From: Thiofilum flexile DSM 14609
GTDB taxonomy: Bacteria > Pseudomonadota > Gammaproteobacteria > Thiotrichales > Thiotrichaceae
Direction: 5' to 3'
Assembly: GCF_000380185.1 (NCBI RefSeq)
Contig: NZ_KB904817.1
Coordinates: forward strand, 69,126-133,125
DNA: 64,000 nt
Shown: one piece after another, positions 36,897-46,144 of the stretch
Position numbering within the stretch: position 1 is the stretch's first letter
Layout of the letters: every line of letters starts with the position of its first letter
Made by a program: the position numbers and the translations under genes
Notes under the pieces: model-generated
Databases searched by the model: none
Seen by the model: only the letters and a program-made list of their open reading frames with translations
Told to the model about the DNA's origin: nothing

Positions 36897-37670
36897 ATGG
36901 GGCGGATGGGTTCTGCGACAGATTTAGATCAGCTAGGTTTATTATTAAAGGATTATCCTTATGCTGTACAGGTGTTAGCACATATTGATTCCACGAATCG
37001 TTGGCTCTTAGAGCAAGGGTCGCATGGAATGGTGTGTGTCGCTGATCAGCAAACAGCAGGGCGGGGGCGGCGGGGACGGGTTTGGCAATCACCGCAAGGG
37101 GTCAATCTTTATCTATCCTTACGTTGGCATTTTCAGATTCAGCCTAAGCATTATTCATGGTTGAGTCTAATGGTGGCGGTCGTAGTTGCTGAGGTATTGC
37201 AACGCCAAGGAGTGCAGGGGCATCAAATTAAGTGGCCTAATGATTTGTATTATCAGGGTAAAAAGTTTGGCGGGATTTTATTACAAACTACACAACGCCT
37301 TGAGCAAGTGGTGGTAGGTATTGGGCTGAATGTGAATATGGAGGCCAATCCTGAGGAATCTATTGATCAGCCATGGTGTAGTCTGAAAGCTATTACCCAC
37401 CAAACCTTTGATCGTGCGAAGTTAGCAGCGGAATTGGTGCGAGAATTAAGTCGCTATCTAGAGCGTTTCGGGGACTTGGATTTGGATACCTTACTGTATG
37501 TTTGGCAGCGCTGGGATATGCTCGGTCAACGTTCAGTACTTGTGCAGGCAAGCACTCATACACTCAGCGGCATTGCTTGTGGGTTAGATAGTCAAGGGCG
37601 GCTATTAGTATTAGATAATAATGGAACCTTACAGGCCTTTTCTTCAGCAGATGTTTCGGTGCGCCTGTGA
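36897..37670 (+). CDS. birA: Biotin--protein ligase BirA without DNA-binding domain
   Basis: Attaches biotin to carboxyl carrier proteins. About 257 residues. The catalytic core is complete: IDSTNRWLLEQG, QTAGRGRRGRVW (biotinyl-AMP loop), NLYLSLRW, IKWPNDLYYQGKKFGGILL and a C-terminal SH3-like domain with GLDSQGRLLVLDNNG. The N-terminal helix-turn-helix of E. coli BirA is absent, so it should not repress bio genes. The start is uncertain between 36873, 36897 and 36906. Its TGA overlaps the GTG start of coaX (GTGA). Confidence 0.92.
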   Translation: MGRMGSATDLDQLGLLLKDYPYAVQVLAHIDSTNRWLLEQGSHGMVCVADQQTAGRGRRGRVWQSPQGVNLYLSLRWHFQIQPKHYSWLSLMVAVVVAEVLQRQGVQGHQIKWPNDLYYQGKKFGGILLQTTQRLEQVVVGIGLNVNMEANPEESIDQPWCSLKAITHQTFDRAKLAAELVRELSRYLERFGDLDLDTLLYVWQRWDMLGQRSVLVQASTHTLSGIACGLDSQGRLLVLDNNGTLQAFSSADVSVRL

Positions 37671-38437
37671 CAACTCTCCTCCTTGATGCTGGTAATACCC
37701 GCCTTAAATGGGCACTTTATAATAATCAGGTTACAGCTAAAGCATTCCCGTCTATGCAAACGCTAGACTATCAGCTTGAGGGTAATAATCCTTTGGGCTT
37801 AGCTGGTTTGCAACAGGTGCTACAGCAACATCCTACTATTCAAAATATAGTAGCAGTGCATGTTTTAGGGGCTGACTTTGAACAGTCTTTACAAGCCTTG
37901 GCACAAGATCACCATCTACCTCTACAGTGTGTGAAAAGCCAAGCCCAAGGTTTTGGCATACAAGTCGCTTATCATCAACCCGAACGCTTGGGAGCAGATC
38001 GTTTTGTAGCTTTGGTAGCCGCACATCATTTATATCCCCAACAAGCTTGTATTGTGATTGATGCGGGTACAGGTGTGACTATTGATGCGCTCTTAGCCTC
38101 AGGTGAGCATCAAGGCGGACTGATTCTACCCGGTTTACGCGTGAGTGGTCAGGCGTTGATTCAACGGGCTAAGGCAAGCCATTTGGCGCAGTCGTTTGAT
38201 GCTATAGAGCTATTTGCTAAAGATACGATTCAAGGCATTGGTAGTGGGAGTGTATTTGGGTTAGTGGGAGCCTTAGAGGGTATTACCTGGCGCATGGAGC
38301 AGGCCATGGGTGTACCCGTACAGCGTATCCTTACGGGCGGGGATAGCGCATTATTAAAACAATATCTCGGTGCGGACTATCAGTATGTACCACAATTAAT
38401 CATGCAAGGGCTGCAAGTGATTACGGAGTTGTCATGA
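37667..38437 (+). CDS. coaX: Type III pantothenate kinase
   Basis: First step of coenzyme A synthesis; the CoaX type is insensitive to CoA feedback. 256 residues. DAGNTRLKWA (7-16) is the phosphate loop, GADRFVALVAAHH the conserved central block, VIDAGTGVTIDAL and GGLILPGL the remaining signatures, and ILTGGDSALL is near the C-terminus. The GTG start overlaps birA by four bases, and the stop overlaps the SPOR gene by four (ATGA), so the three are translationally coupled. Confidence 0.95.
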   Translation: MTTLLLDAGNTRLKWALYNNQVTAKAFPSMQTLDYQLEGNNPLGLAGLQQVLQQHPTIQNIVAVHVLGADFEQSLQALAQDHHLPLQCVKSQAQGFGIQVAYHQPERLGADRFVALVAAHHLYPQQACIVIDAGTGVTIDALLASGEHQGGLILPGLRVSGQALIQRAKASHLAQSFDAIELFAKDTIQGIGSGSVFGLVGALEGITWRMEQAMGVPVQRILTGGDSALLKQYLGADYQYVPQLIMQGLQVITELS

Positions 38438-39084
38438 ATTATGCCCTAGTGTTATTGATTGTGCTGAATCTATCTGTATTGGCATGGAATGTGTTGTTAG
38501 CTCCTGCCCATAATAGACCTGAAATTCCCTTAACTTTGCCGAATATCCCTGAACTGGTGCGGGTGGATAAAGTACCGGGGGAAGCGGTGTATAGCAGTCA
38601 ATTAGCACCTTCTCAAAGTAGCTGTTTTACCATAGGCCCTTATGCTAGTCAGCAGGCAGCCCTATTAGTACAAGAAAAAATTAATAACTATGGCCTAGCC
38701 GTTAAGATGCGGGCGATTCGTAGTATGGAAACGCTCAATTTCTTGGTTTACATTCCTGCTTTTGCCAGTGCTACGGAGGCGCAAAAGGTTATTGAGGATA
38801 TGAAGCGCTTTAAGGTAACAGATGCGGTAATTATCAATGAAGGAGCCTATCAAAACGCTATCTCATTGGGATTATTTACCAATCTAACCTTGGCTAAACG
38901 CCAGACGGAATATGTGCGCTATTTAGGTTATGATGCCCGCTTTACTGAGCAAAAAGCTGCACGAGAGGTTTTTTGGCTGGACTATGATGAGCCATTAGGA
39001 AGCAATACCCCCGTTCCAGCATGGAGTAAAGCGATTGATGCCAGTACTAATGTGCAAAAAATCCCTCGCGCCTGCCAGTCCTAA
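38434..39084 (+). CDS. SPOR-domain membrane protein
   Basis: 216 residues: a single N-terminal transmembrane helix (3-22), a Pro-rich linker, then a SPOR-like domain (about 65-130) with SCFTIGPYASQQAALLVQEKI and NFLVYIPAFASATEAQKVIEDM. SPOR domains bind glycan strands lacking stem peptides at division septa. The C-terminal 80 residues have a further repeat-like segment (LFTNLTLAKRQTEYVRYLGYDA). SPOR genes beside birA-coaX occur in several gammaproteobacteria. Confidence 0.82.
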   Translation: MNYALVLLIVLNLSVLAWNVLLAPAHNRPEIPLTLPNIPELVRVDKVPGEAVYSSQLAPSQSSCFTIGPYASQQAALLVQEKINNYGLAVKMRAIRSMETLNFLVYIPAFASATEAQKVIEDMKRFKVTDAVIINEGAYQNAISLGLFTNLTLAKRQTEYVRYLGYDARFTEQKAAREVFWLDYDEPLGSNTPVPAWSKAIDASTNVQKIPRACQS

Positions 39085-39121
39085 CTAAACGCTAAATCTT
39101 ACCATACCAAGGGAGTGACCT

Positions 39122-39547
39122 ATGAAAAGTCTATTAGTTGTCGCACATGGTAGCCGTAAAGAGCAGTCTAATAATGAAATACGCCAATTAGCTCAACGCC
39201 TACAAGAGCAGTCTGATAGTTTCACTAGGGTAAGCTGCGCCTTTCTTGAATTGGCTGAGCCTTCTATTCCCGATGGTATTCAGACCTGCATTGATCAAGG
39301 AGCAACAGAGGTATTAGTATTGCCTTATTTCTTATCAGCAGGGCGGCATGTGAGCCATGATGTGCCGAGTCTAGTTCACCAAAAACGTTTAGAACATCCC
39401 ACTATTGCTATTAAAATGGCAAGTTATTTAGGGGTAGCTAAAGGATTAGAGAGGCTAATATTGGCGACGGCGGAGCAAGTGCAATGTGAGCGTTGTAAGG
39501 CAAGTATAATCTGCGACTATCCAAGCTGTATTATAGCGGAGGGCTAA
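39122..39547 (+). CDS. CbiX/SirB-type chelatase-like protein
   Basis: 141 residues, the size of single-domain CbiX(S) proteins. LLVVAHGSRKEQSNNEI at the start carries the metal-binding His, and VLPYFLSAGRHVSHDVP holds the second His cluster. Such proteins insert cobalt, iron or nickel into sirohydrochlorin-type tetrapyrroles; which metal cannot be told here. The C-terminus has two Cys pairs (QCERCKASIICDYPSC), an unusual tail that could bind metal. AGGGAG precedes the start. Confidence 0.8.
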   Translation: MKSLLVVAHGSRKEQSNNEIRQLAQRLQEQSDSFTRVSCAFLELAEPSIPDGIQTCIDQGATEVLVLPYFLSAGRHVSHDVPSLVHQKRLEHPTIAIKMASYLGVAKGLERLILATAEQVQCERCKASIICDYPSCIIAEG

Positions 39548-39556
39548 AGACAAAAA

Positions 39557-39697
39557 ATGGGTGCTACCAGTATGTCGTATGAAGCTAGCGACCTTGAACC
39601 AATGGTTCAAGTGGGTACTAGTGTAGATTCATTAGGCTTACCGATAAACGGTCATGCACACCAAGCCTACAAACTAATTCCCGGGGTAGAGTATTAG
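39557..39697 (+). CDS. Possible 46-codon gene, unrecognised
   Basis: A short frame from ATG at 39557 to TAG at 39697 lying between the CbiX-like and YihY-like genes. It has no strong ribosome binding site and no family I know. A minus-strand frame (39618-39806) covers the same bases, and a palindrome, CTTGAACC / GGTTCAAG at 39593-39611, sits within. Either a small protein or the decayed end of a lost gene; low confidence. Confidence 0.2.
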   Translation: MGATSMSYEASDLEPMVQVGTSVDSLGLPINGHAHQAYKLIPGVEY

Positions 39698-39792
39698 GCT
39701 CAAGGATATTACCCACTTCATTACGAGCACTCCAGAAAGCACCCTTGCTCAGAATACTACCCGATTGACCTAAGGATGGAAAGTAAAACCCG

Positions 39793-41064
39793 ATGATTAA
39801 ACCCATATCTTTTTGGTTAGGCCTACGGCAGGTGCTGCTGCAAGTTAAATATCTAGTTATGGCTCTAACTTACGATATTTATCGCGGGCAAATTATGTTA
39901 CGAGCGACCGGATTAGTGTATACCACCTTATTATCCTTAGTACCTTTATTAGCCTTAGGTTTTTCCGTTTTAAAGGGATTTGGTGTACATAATCAATTAG
40001 AACCCTTATTAATAAAATTCTTAGCACCATTAGGGGATAAGGCAAGTGGGATCAGTAATCAAGTATTAGCGTTCGTTGATAATGTCAAGGTGGGTGTATT
40101 AGGGATTGTAGGCTTTACTATTTTACTTTACACCGTCGTAGGATTATTGCGCCAAGTGGAGGATGCTTTTAATTATGTCTGGGATGTAGAGGAGGGGCGC
40201 TCTTTATTATATCAGGTACGTGATTATTTGGGCACGGTATTTGTAGGGCCTATTATTGCTTTTTCAGCATTCGGTATCTGGGGCGCTATTCAAGAAACCT
40301 CACTGATTCATGAGTTATTAGAATTAGAATATTTGGCTGGATTATGGGGGAATATAGGTTTATTAATACCTACCTTAATACTGATGTTGGGTTTTTTTAT
40401 TGTTTTTATGTTAATGCCTAATACTAAAGTACATTGGGAGGCTGCTTTGGGTGGGGCAGCCTTTGCAGCGGTGACTTGGCAAGTGGCAGGGTATATTTTT
40501 GCGGTGTTTGTGGTGAGTTCTGGGCAACAAACAGCAATTTATTCCATCTTTGCGGGGTTGTTCTTATTAATGCTCTGGATGTACTTAGGTTGGTTGATTG
40601 TTTTGGTAGGCGCACGCTTAGCCTATTATTTACAATACCCTAATACCGTCAAAGCGAATCTAGCTCAAGAAGAATTGACCCCTTATGCACGTGCTGGTAT
40701 TACACTGGATATTTTAATTATGGTTACTCAACGCTTTATCAATGGACAAAACCCAATAAGCTATGAAGAGGTAACTAAAATCATGCCGCACTCTAGGCTC
40801 GTATTGAATAAAATACTAATAGATCTCAAGCAAGAAAATATTGTTTATCATAATAATCTAGAAAATGATTTTCTAATTTTACTCCAAGATCCACGTAGTA
40901 TTAAAGTTAGTCAATTGATAAAATTTATTTGGTATGGGGCTAATAATCAAACGCCAGACAATCTAGAAGATCATTTTCAGAATTTACATCTAGAATTAAA
41001 TTTACCTAATATTTCAATAGATTCTACAATTTATGAGTTGAGCGTGTCAGACTCAGCTAAGTAG
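39793..41064 (+). CDS. YihY/BrkB family inner-membrane protein
   Basis: 423 residues with six or seven transmembrane segments. Family marks are TYDIYRGQIMLRATGLVYTTLLSLVPLLALGFSVL near the start, LLYTVVGLLRQVEDAFNYVWDVEEGRSL in the middle, and LMLWMYLGWLIVLVGARLAYYLQ before the cytoplasmic tail. The 120-residue C-terminal tail has a winged-helix-like look, as in longer YihY proteins. Early annotation as ribonuclease BN is wrong for this family; function unknown. Confidence 0.88.
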   Translation: MIKPISFWLGLRQVLLQVKYLVMALTYDIYRGQIMLRATGLVYTTLLSLVPLLALGFSVLKGFGVHNQLEPLLIKFLAPLGDKASGISNQVLAFVDNVKVGVLGIVGFTILLYTVVGLLRQVEDAFNYVWDVEEGRSLLYQVRDYLGTVFVGPIIAFSAFGIWGAIQETSLIHELLELEYLAGLWGNIGLLIPTLILMLGFFIVFMLMPNTKVHWEAALGGAAFAAVTWQVAGYIFAVFVVSSGQQTAIYSIFAGLFLLMLWMYLGWLIVLVGARLAYYLQYPNTVKANLAQEELTPYARAGITLDILIMVTQRFINGQNPISYEEVTKIMPHSRLVLNKILIDLKQENIVYHNNLENDFLILLQDPRSIKVSQLIKFIWYGANNQTPDNLEDHFQNLHLELNLPNISIDSTIYELSVSDSAK

Positions 41065-41087
41065 GCACGCACAAGTACTTATGGGCT

Positions 41088-41420
41088 TTAGGATGAGGTG
41101 TTGGGTAGGTTTTTATTATATTGGCTGAGTAGCCAGTCTAGTTTATCCTGTAAATGCTGGAGCTGCTCATGGAGCGCGTGTTCATCGGTACTGAGTACGG
41201 TGGATTGTTGTAGGTTACGTAATTCATGCGCTAAATTAAGCGCTACCACAATAGCAATGCGATCGATGCCCATGATTTTACCGCCATCACGTAGGCGGCG
41301 CATTTCTCCATCGACGCGTTTAGCAGCATCAATCAAAGCAACTTGTTGACCGTCAGGGCAGGCAATAATGAACTCTTTATCGAGTATACGCACTTTGACC
41401 GGATTAATGCTGTTATCCAT
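41088..41420 (-). CDS. zapA: Cell division protein ZapA
   Basis: Promotes FtsZ bundling at the Z ring. 110 residues: an N-terminal beta-alpha domain (PVKVRILDKEFIIACPDGQQVALIDAAKRVD), then a dimerising helix containing IVVALNLAHELRNLQ, and a C-terminal coiled coil. It is downstream of the ZapB-like gene by six bases, and both diverge from ygfB-pepP-ubiH-ubiI, the usual gammaproteobacterial arrangement. I looked for 6S RNA downstream and did not see it. Confidence 0.93.
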   Translation of the reverse strand: MDNSINPVKVRILDKEFIIACPDGQQVALIDAAKRVDGEMRRLRDGGKIMGIDRIAIVVALNLAHELRNLQQSTVLSTDEHALHEQLQHLQDKLDWLLSQYNKNLPNTSS

Positions 41421-41426
41421 AGTTAT

Positions 41427-41669
41427 TTAAGTTTGGGGTGATGTGGGCATTTGTTGTTTCAATTGGCTAATAATAGCCTCAATTTGAGCACATGCTTTAG
41501 TATTTTTCTGATCTAACAGTTGGCAGGTTTTGATGAGCTGTTTTTCCCGCTGGCGCAATGCTTCATTTTCACTCGCTAAATTGTCTATTAAGCGATGAAG
41601 TTGCTCAAGTTGTTTCTCTAGTGCACTAAAGCGGCTAGCAATTAATGGGGGTTGATTCAGTGTGGTCAT
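41427..41669 (-). CDS. ZapB-like small coiled-coil protein (TIGR02449 type)
   Basis: 80 residues forming one continuous coiled coil: FSALEKQLEQLHRLIDNLASENEALRQREKQ, heptads of Leu and Ile. Genes of this kind directly precede zapA in many gammaproteobacteria and are called TIGR02449 or ZapB-like. It likely stabilises the division ring with ZapA. It has 18 bases of overlap with an upstream extension of the ygfB frame, but not with ygfB itself, which starts at 41760. Confidence 0.8.
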   Translation of the reverse strand: MTTLNQPPLIASRFSALEKQLEQLHRLIDNLASENEALRQREKQLIKTCQLLDQKNTKACAQIEAIISQLKQQMPTSPQT

Positions 41670-41759
41670 ACAACATCAATAGCAAACTGTGAGAGTAAAA
41701 GTAGGCGAAAAGCAGCCAATCGGCACATAATACACTTTTCAATCCTAAGGAGTACTGGT

Positions 41760-42338
41760 TTGAGTGACAAGCTACCTGATTTTTTAGTGCTGGAGCAAGC
41801 ACTAGAACGAATTAATGCCGATCATACTGCATCAGAAGCCCAAGGGATGGCCTGTGGCATGTTAGCGGTTCAACGTGAAACCCGTTTAGTCCAGTGGTTA
41901 AAACAAGTATTGCCTTCTGCTGCTGATGCACAGGATGTCTATGTGCAAGAAGCCGCTAAAATGCTCACGCAACTATTCGAGCATGCTAAGAACTCGTTGA
42001 ATAGTAATGAGTTGGCTTTTGAAATGTTATTGCCTCCAGAGGAGTTTGACTTAGATGAGCGGGTTTACTGCTTACAACAATGGTGTCAGGGCGTAGCCTT
42101 TGGGGTCGCAGCCTCTGGGTTGAAAACCCTCACCGATTTAAAACCAACCGCTAAGGAATGGTTTGAGGATATGGTGAAAATTGGAGCCTCTGGTGAGATG
42201 GATGTCACGGATGAGGACGAATCGGAGGCAGCCTTTGAAGAACTAAAATCCTTTTTAAGTGTAGGGATTTTAATGTTCAACGAGGAAAATCAGCCTATTG
42301 TGGGCAAGCCGCATCAAGCGCAAGATACTTTGCATTAA
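41760..42338 (+). CDS. ygfB: UPF0149 family protein YgfB
   Basis: 192 residues, the same length as E. coli YgfB. The start is TTG at 41760: AAGGAG (41747-41752) lies seven bases before it, and the upstream in-frame extension to 41652 is not conserved in style and overlaps the divergent gene. Conserved blocks include LPDFLVLEQAL, TASEAQGMACGML and YCLQQWCQGVAFGVAASGL. All-helical cytoplasmic protein; in Pseudomonas it affects beta-lactam tolerance, otherwise function is open. First gene of the operon with pepP. Confidence 0.9.
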   Translation: MSDKLPDFLVLEQALERINADHTASEAQGMACGMLAVQRETRLVQWLKQVLPSAADAQDVYVQEAAKMLTQLFEHAKNSLNSNELAFEMLLPPEEFDLDERVYCLQQWCQGVAFGVAASGLKTLTDLKPTAKEWFEDMVKIGASGEMDVTDEDESEAAFEELKSFLSVGILMFNEENQPIVGKPHQAQDTLH

Positions 42339-42364
42339 TACTAATAAATAATTGAGGGTTAGAC

Positions 42365-43696
42365 ATGGCTGCCATGCCAGAAATCAGCTTTACAGAATAT
42401 GCCGAACGTCGCCAACGAGTACTCAAACACATTGGGGCGGATAGTGTGGCTATTATTAATGCAAGCACACTCAAAACTCGTAATCATGATGCTGAGTATA
42501 TCTTTCGCCAAGATAGTGATTTTTATTATTTAACCGGATTTAATGAGCCGGAAGCCGTGGCAGTGCTGATTCCTAATCGTGCTGAAGGCGAGTATGTATT
42601 ATTTTGTCGCGAGCGTGATCCGGCTGCCGAACAATGGACGGGCTATCGAGCCGGTATTGAGGGAGCAAAGGCTAAATATGGTGCGAATGAGTCTTACCCT
42701 ATTAGCCAACTAGCCGAGATTATGCCCAAACTCTTGGCGAATAAAGATTGCGTTTATTATCGCATGGGAATGGATTGGATCTTTGATAAGCAAGTCTTTA
42801 CGTGGCTCAATGGTGTTCGTGCTCAAGTTCGCGCGGGGATTAAAGCGCCGACTACCTTCAAAATGCTAGATGAACTTGTACATGAGATGCGCCTGATTAA
42901 ATCCGAAGCGGAGCTAGCGGTCATGCGCCATGCCGCGCAGATTGCAGCACAGGCACATACGCGAGCCATGCAAGTGTGCCAAACAGACATGTATGAGTAT
43001 GAGGTAGAGGCCGTTATTGCCCATGAGTTTCGCCGTCATGGAATGGAAACCGCCTATACCTCGATTGTGGGGGGCGGTAAAAATGGCTGCATTTTGCATT
43101 ATATTGAAAACCGTGACCCTCTGAATGCAGGGGATTTACTACTCATCGATGCGGGTGCTGAGTATCAATGTTATGCCAGTGATATTACTCGCACCTTCCC
43201 CGTGAATGGTAAGTTTTCGCCTGCCCAAAAAGCGCTGTATCAAGTGGTATTGGATGCTCAATATGCTGCCATTAATACCGTGCGCCCCGATGCTTTGTGG
43301 GACGATGTGCATCAAGCAGCCGTCAGTGTCTTGGTCGATGGCTTAATTAATCTGGGTTTATTGACCGAAGCCAAGGACAAAATACTCGCCGATAGTTTAT
43401 ACCGTAAGTTTTATATGCACCGCACCGGACATTGGTTAGGGTTGGATGTGCATGATGTAGGCGCTTATAAGGTAGAGGGTGAATGGCGACGTTTACAAGC
43501 AGGAATGGTCTTGACCGTAGAACCTGGGTTGTATATTCCTGCTGAAGAGGGAATTGATCCTAAGTGGTGGCATATTGGTATTCGTATTGAGGATGATGTG
43601 TTAGTCACCGAATCAGGATGCGAAGTGCTCACCGCAGGAGTAGTTAAAGAGATTAGTGCTATTGAGAGTTTAATGGCACAGGGCAAAGGCATATAG
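42365..43696 (+). CDS. pepP: Xaa-Pro aminopeptidase P
   Basis: Removes N-terminal residues before proline. 443 residues, with an N-terminal domain (SDFYYLTGFNEPEAVAVLIP) and a C-terminal pita-bread domain. The dimetal ligands are visible: Asp in LIDAGAEYQ and SDITRTFPVNG, His in TGHWLGLDVHDVG, Glu in TVEPGLYIP and in RIEDDVLVT. It follows ygfB by 26 bases and precedes ubiH by two, the conserved gammaproteobacterial order. Confidence 0.96.
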   Translation: MAAMPEISFTEYAERRQRVLKHIGADSVAIINASTLKTRNHDAEYIFRQDSDFYYLTGFNEPEAVAVLIPNRAEGEYVLFCRERDPAAEQWTGYRAGIEGAKAKYGANESYPISQLAEIMPKLLANKDCVYYRMGMDWIFDKQVFTWLNGVRAQVRAGIKAPTTFKMLDELVHEMRLIKSEAELAVMRHAAQIAAQAHTRAMQVCQTDMYEYEVEAVIAHEFRRHGMETAYTSIVGGGKNGCILHYIENRDPLNAGDLLLIDAGAEYQCYASDITRTFPVNGKFSPAQKALYQVVLDAQYAAINTVRPDALWDDVHQAAVSVLVDGLINLGLLTEAKDKILADSLYRKFYMHRTGHWLGLDVHDVGAYKVEGEWRRLQAGMVLTVEPGLYIPAEEGIDPKWWHIGIRIEDDVLVTESGCEVLTAGVVKEISAIESLMAQGKGI

Positions 43697-43698
43697 CT

Positions 43699-44916
43699 AT
43701 GTTTGATGTAGTGATTGTGGGGGGGGGAATGGTGGGCGCAAGCCTTGCGGTAGCGCTTAAACCCCTAAATCTCAAAGTGGGATTGATTGAAGCGTTTGCA
43801 TTGGAATCCAGCCAACAGCCTAGCTACGATGATCGTACCGTAGCCTTGTCGCATGGTTCGCGCTTGATTTATCAAGGTATGCGGCTTTGGTCAGAGATTG
43901 AGGCCGATAGTGAAGCGATTATGCATATTCACGTCTCTGATCGCGGTCACTTTGGTGCTACCCGCATTCACGCATCACAAGAAAACGTTCCTGCACTCGG
44001 CTATGTAGTAGAAAATCGCGTCCTCGGTCGAGTGCTATATCAGGCTTTACCGAGTGCCGAGTATTTTGAGCTATTGATGCCCGCTACGGTGGTCAAGGTT
44101 AGCCCAAGTACCGATCAGGTCGAGGTGGTCATTCAAGAGGGGGATAGTACGCGCACCCTCAATACTAAACTGTTAGTGGTTGCCGATGGAGCGCGTTCAC
44201 CGATTCGTGAGCAATTGGGGATTAGTACAACACAGCGCGATTATGGTCAAACCGCCATTATCACGAATGTCTCCACCGAATACTTGCCGAATCAAACCGC
44301 CTATGAACGTTTTACCTCTAAGGGGCCTATTGCCTTATTACCCATGACACAGCAACGGTATTCGGTGGTCTGGACGCTGCCTCATGCGCAGGTAGCTGAG
44401 GTGATGAATAAGTCTGATGAGGCGTTTTTAGCCCAATTGCAAGCAGCCTTTGGTTATCGGCAAGGGCGCTTTACAAAGGTCGGGAAGCGGGCGGCCTATC
44501 CTCTTACTTTAGTTAAAACCACACAGGAAACGGCTACACGTTCCATTATTATGGGAAATGCGTCCCATGCGATTCACCCCGTTGCGGGACAGGGTTTGAA
44601 TTTATCCTTACGGGATGTCGCTGTATTAGCGGATCTCTTAGCCGAGGCAGTGGCTAATCAAACAGATATTGGCTCGGATGTTTTATTAGCGAACTATGCT
44701 GCGGCTCGTGAGCAGGATTATCGGCAGACGATTACCTATACCGATAGTTTGGTACGGTTGTTTTCTAATGATCATGGTTTATTAGGGCATTTACGCGCCG
44801 GTGGTTTGAGCGTGATGGATCGAGTGCCACCTTTGCGGCGTTGGGTGACTCAGCAAAGTATGGGGATAAATCAACGTAAAGCGCGATTAGCACGCGGAGC
44901 GGAGTTACGAGTATGA
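43699..44916 (+). CDS. ubiH: 2-octaprenyl-6-methoxyphenyl hydroxylase UbiH
   Basis: FAD monooxygenase in ubiquinone synthesis, C1 hydroxylation in E. coli. 405 residues. The dinucleotide fold VVIVGGGMVGASLAVAL (4-20), the UbiH-type DDRTVALSHGSRLIYQ, VVADGARSPIREQLGI and GNASHAIHPVAGQGLNLSLRDV with the FAD pyrophosphate site are present. ATGA overlap with the next monooxygenase gene. Distinguishing UbiH from UbiI rests on gene order and overall similarity. Confidence 0.92.
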   Translation: MFDVVIVGGGMVGASLAVALKPLNLKVGLIEAFALESSQQPSYDDRTVALSHGSRLIYQGMRLWSEIEADSEAIMHIHVSDRGHFGATRIHASQENVPALGYVVENRVLGRVLYQALPSAEYFELLMPATVVKVSPSTDQVEVVIQEGDSTRTLNTKLLVVADGARSPIREQLGISTTQRDYGQTAIITNVSTEYLPNQTAYERFTSKGPIALLPMTQQRYSVVWTLPHAQVAEVMNKSDEAFLAQLQAAFGYRQGRFTKVGKRAAYPLTLVKTTQETATRSIIMGNASHAIHPVAGQGLNLSLRDVAVLADLLAEAVANQTDIGSDVLLANYAAAREQDYRQTITYTDSLVRLFSNDHGLLGHLRAGGLSVMDRVPPLRRWVTQQSMGINQRKARLARGAELRV

Positions 44917-46088
44917 GTGAATACTTTGATGTAGTCATTGTCGGGGGCGGCATGGTCGGAGGGGCGTTAGCCGCTTTATTAGGGCAAGCCGGTAAACGGG
45001 TAGCTGTGTTAGAAACAGCACTGGCAACCGAGCTAGAGCCTAATAGTCCCTATGAATTACGGGTGAGTGCTTTAAGTCGTGCCTCTGAACATATCTTGCG
45101 TAAGGTTAAGGTATGGGAGGGGATAGTCAAACGTCGCTCTGCTCCCTATGAGTCTATGGTGGTTTGGGATAGTACAGGTTCGGGTGAAATTCGTTTTGAT
45201 GCGGCGGACTTAGGCGAGACAGACTTAGGGCATATTATTGAAAATCGCGTGATTCAATTAGCGCTACAGGAGCGTTTGCTGGAGCTGGACGCTGTGAAAG
45301 TCTTTAGTCCGGTACAGTTTAAAAACGCAAGCTATACGGATAAAGGTTTAAGTGTTGAGTTAAGTACGGGGCAGATACTAGAAACAGCGCTATTAGTCGG
45401 AGCCGATGGTGCTAAGTCAGCGGTGCGGGATTGGGCGGCTATTGATATTAAGGTGACTGATTACGCTCAACAGGGTTTAGTTTGTGTCGTTCAGACTGAA
45501 TTACCGCATCAATGGACGGCGTGGCAGCGTTTTATGCCGACTGGCCCCTTAGCTTTTTTGCCATTACCGGACCCACAATGTTGTTCGATTGTATGGACAC
45601 TACCGGCTGATCAAGCGGATGCTTATGTCTTACAAGCAGAAAGCCTATTTAAACAGCATTTGGCTCAAGCCTTAGATTATCGGTTAGGACAGGTGTTGAG
45701 TGTGAGTGAGCGAGCAGCCTTTCCTTTAAAAGGGCGACATGCAGCGCAGTATTGTGCTGAGCGTGTGGTGTTGGTGGGGGATGCCGCACATACGATTCAT
45801 CCTTTGGCGGGGCAAGGGGTGAATTTAGGGCTAAAAGATGTGGCTGAGTTAGCCGAGCAGTTATTGCAGGATAGTCAGCACTGGGCGAGTTTTAAGGTGC
45901 TGCGCCGTTATGAGCGAGCACGTAAGGCGGATAATGCCTTAACACTCCATAGTATGGAGGGCTTTAGCTTATTGTTTGGTAATAACATGCCGGTGTGGCA
46001 ACTGCTACGTAATCAGGGCTTAAGTTTAGTGAATCAAATGTCGTGGGTGAAAGGACAGTTAGCACGACATGCCTTGGGTGTGGGGTGA
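44913..46088 (+). CDS. ubiI: Ubiquinone FAD-dependent hydroxylase, UbiI-like
   Basis: 391 residues, paralogous to UbiH. FAD motif VVIVGGGMVGGALAALLG at the start, LRVSALSRASEHILRKV, VGADGAKSAVRDWA and VVLVGDAAHTIHPLAGQGVNLGLKDV. Position after ubiH matches visC/ubiI of E. coli, which hydroxylates C5; it could also be a UbiF or UbiM-like enzyme with other regioselectivity. A strong terminator follows at 46119-46144. Confidence 0.85.
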   Translation: MSEYFDVVIVGGGMVGGALAALLGQAGKRVAVLETALATELEPNSPYELRVSALSRASEHILRKVKVWEGIVKRRSAPYESMVVWDSTGSGEIRFDAADLGETDLGHIIENRVIQLALQERLLELDAVKVFSPVQFKNASYTDKGLSVELSTGQILETALLVGADGAKSAVRDWAAIDIKVTDYAQQGLVCVVQTELPHQWTAWQRFMPTGPLAFLPLPDPQCCSIVWTLPADQADAYVLQAESLFKQHLAQALDYRLGQVLSVSERAAFPLKGRHAAQYCAERVVLVGDAAHTIHPLAGQGVNLGLKDVAELAEQLLQDSQHWASFKVLRRYERARKADNALTLHSMEGFSLLFGNNMPVWQLLRNQGLSLVNQMSWVKGQLARHALGVG

Positions 46089-46118
46089 ATACTGGGCTTA
46101 AATTGCAGGGTTGATTTG

Positions 46119-46144
46119 AAAAAGGGTGAGTGTTCACCCTTTTT
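46119..46144. terminator. Strong bidirectional terminator after ubiI
   Basis: AAAAAGGGTGA at 46119-46129 pairs perfectly with TCACCCTTTTT across GTGT, with T and A tracts on both sides. It serves the convergent ubiI and STAND ATPase genes; the latter's stop codon overlaps its edge. Confidence 0.9.

Noticed and set aside
41088..41427. 6S RNA next to zapA
   Set aside because: The zapA flanks are filled with yihY-like and ZapB-like genes, and no 6S-like fold was seen.
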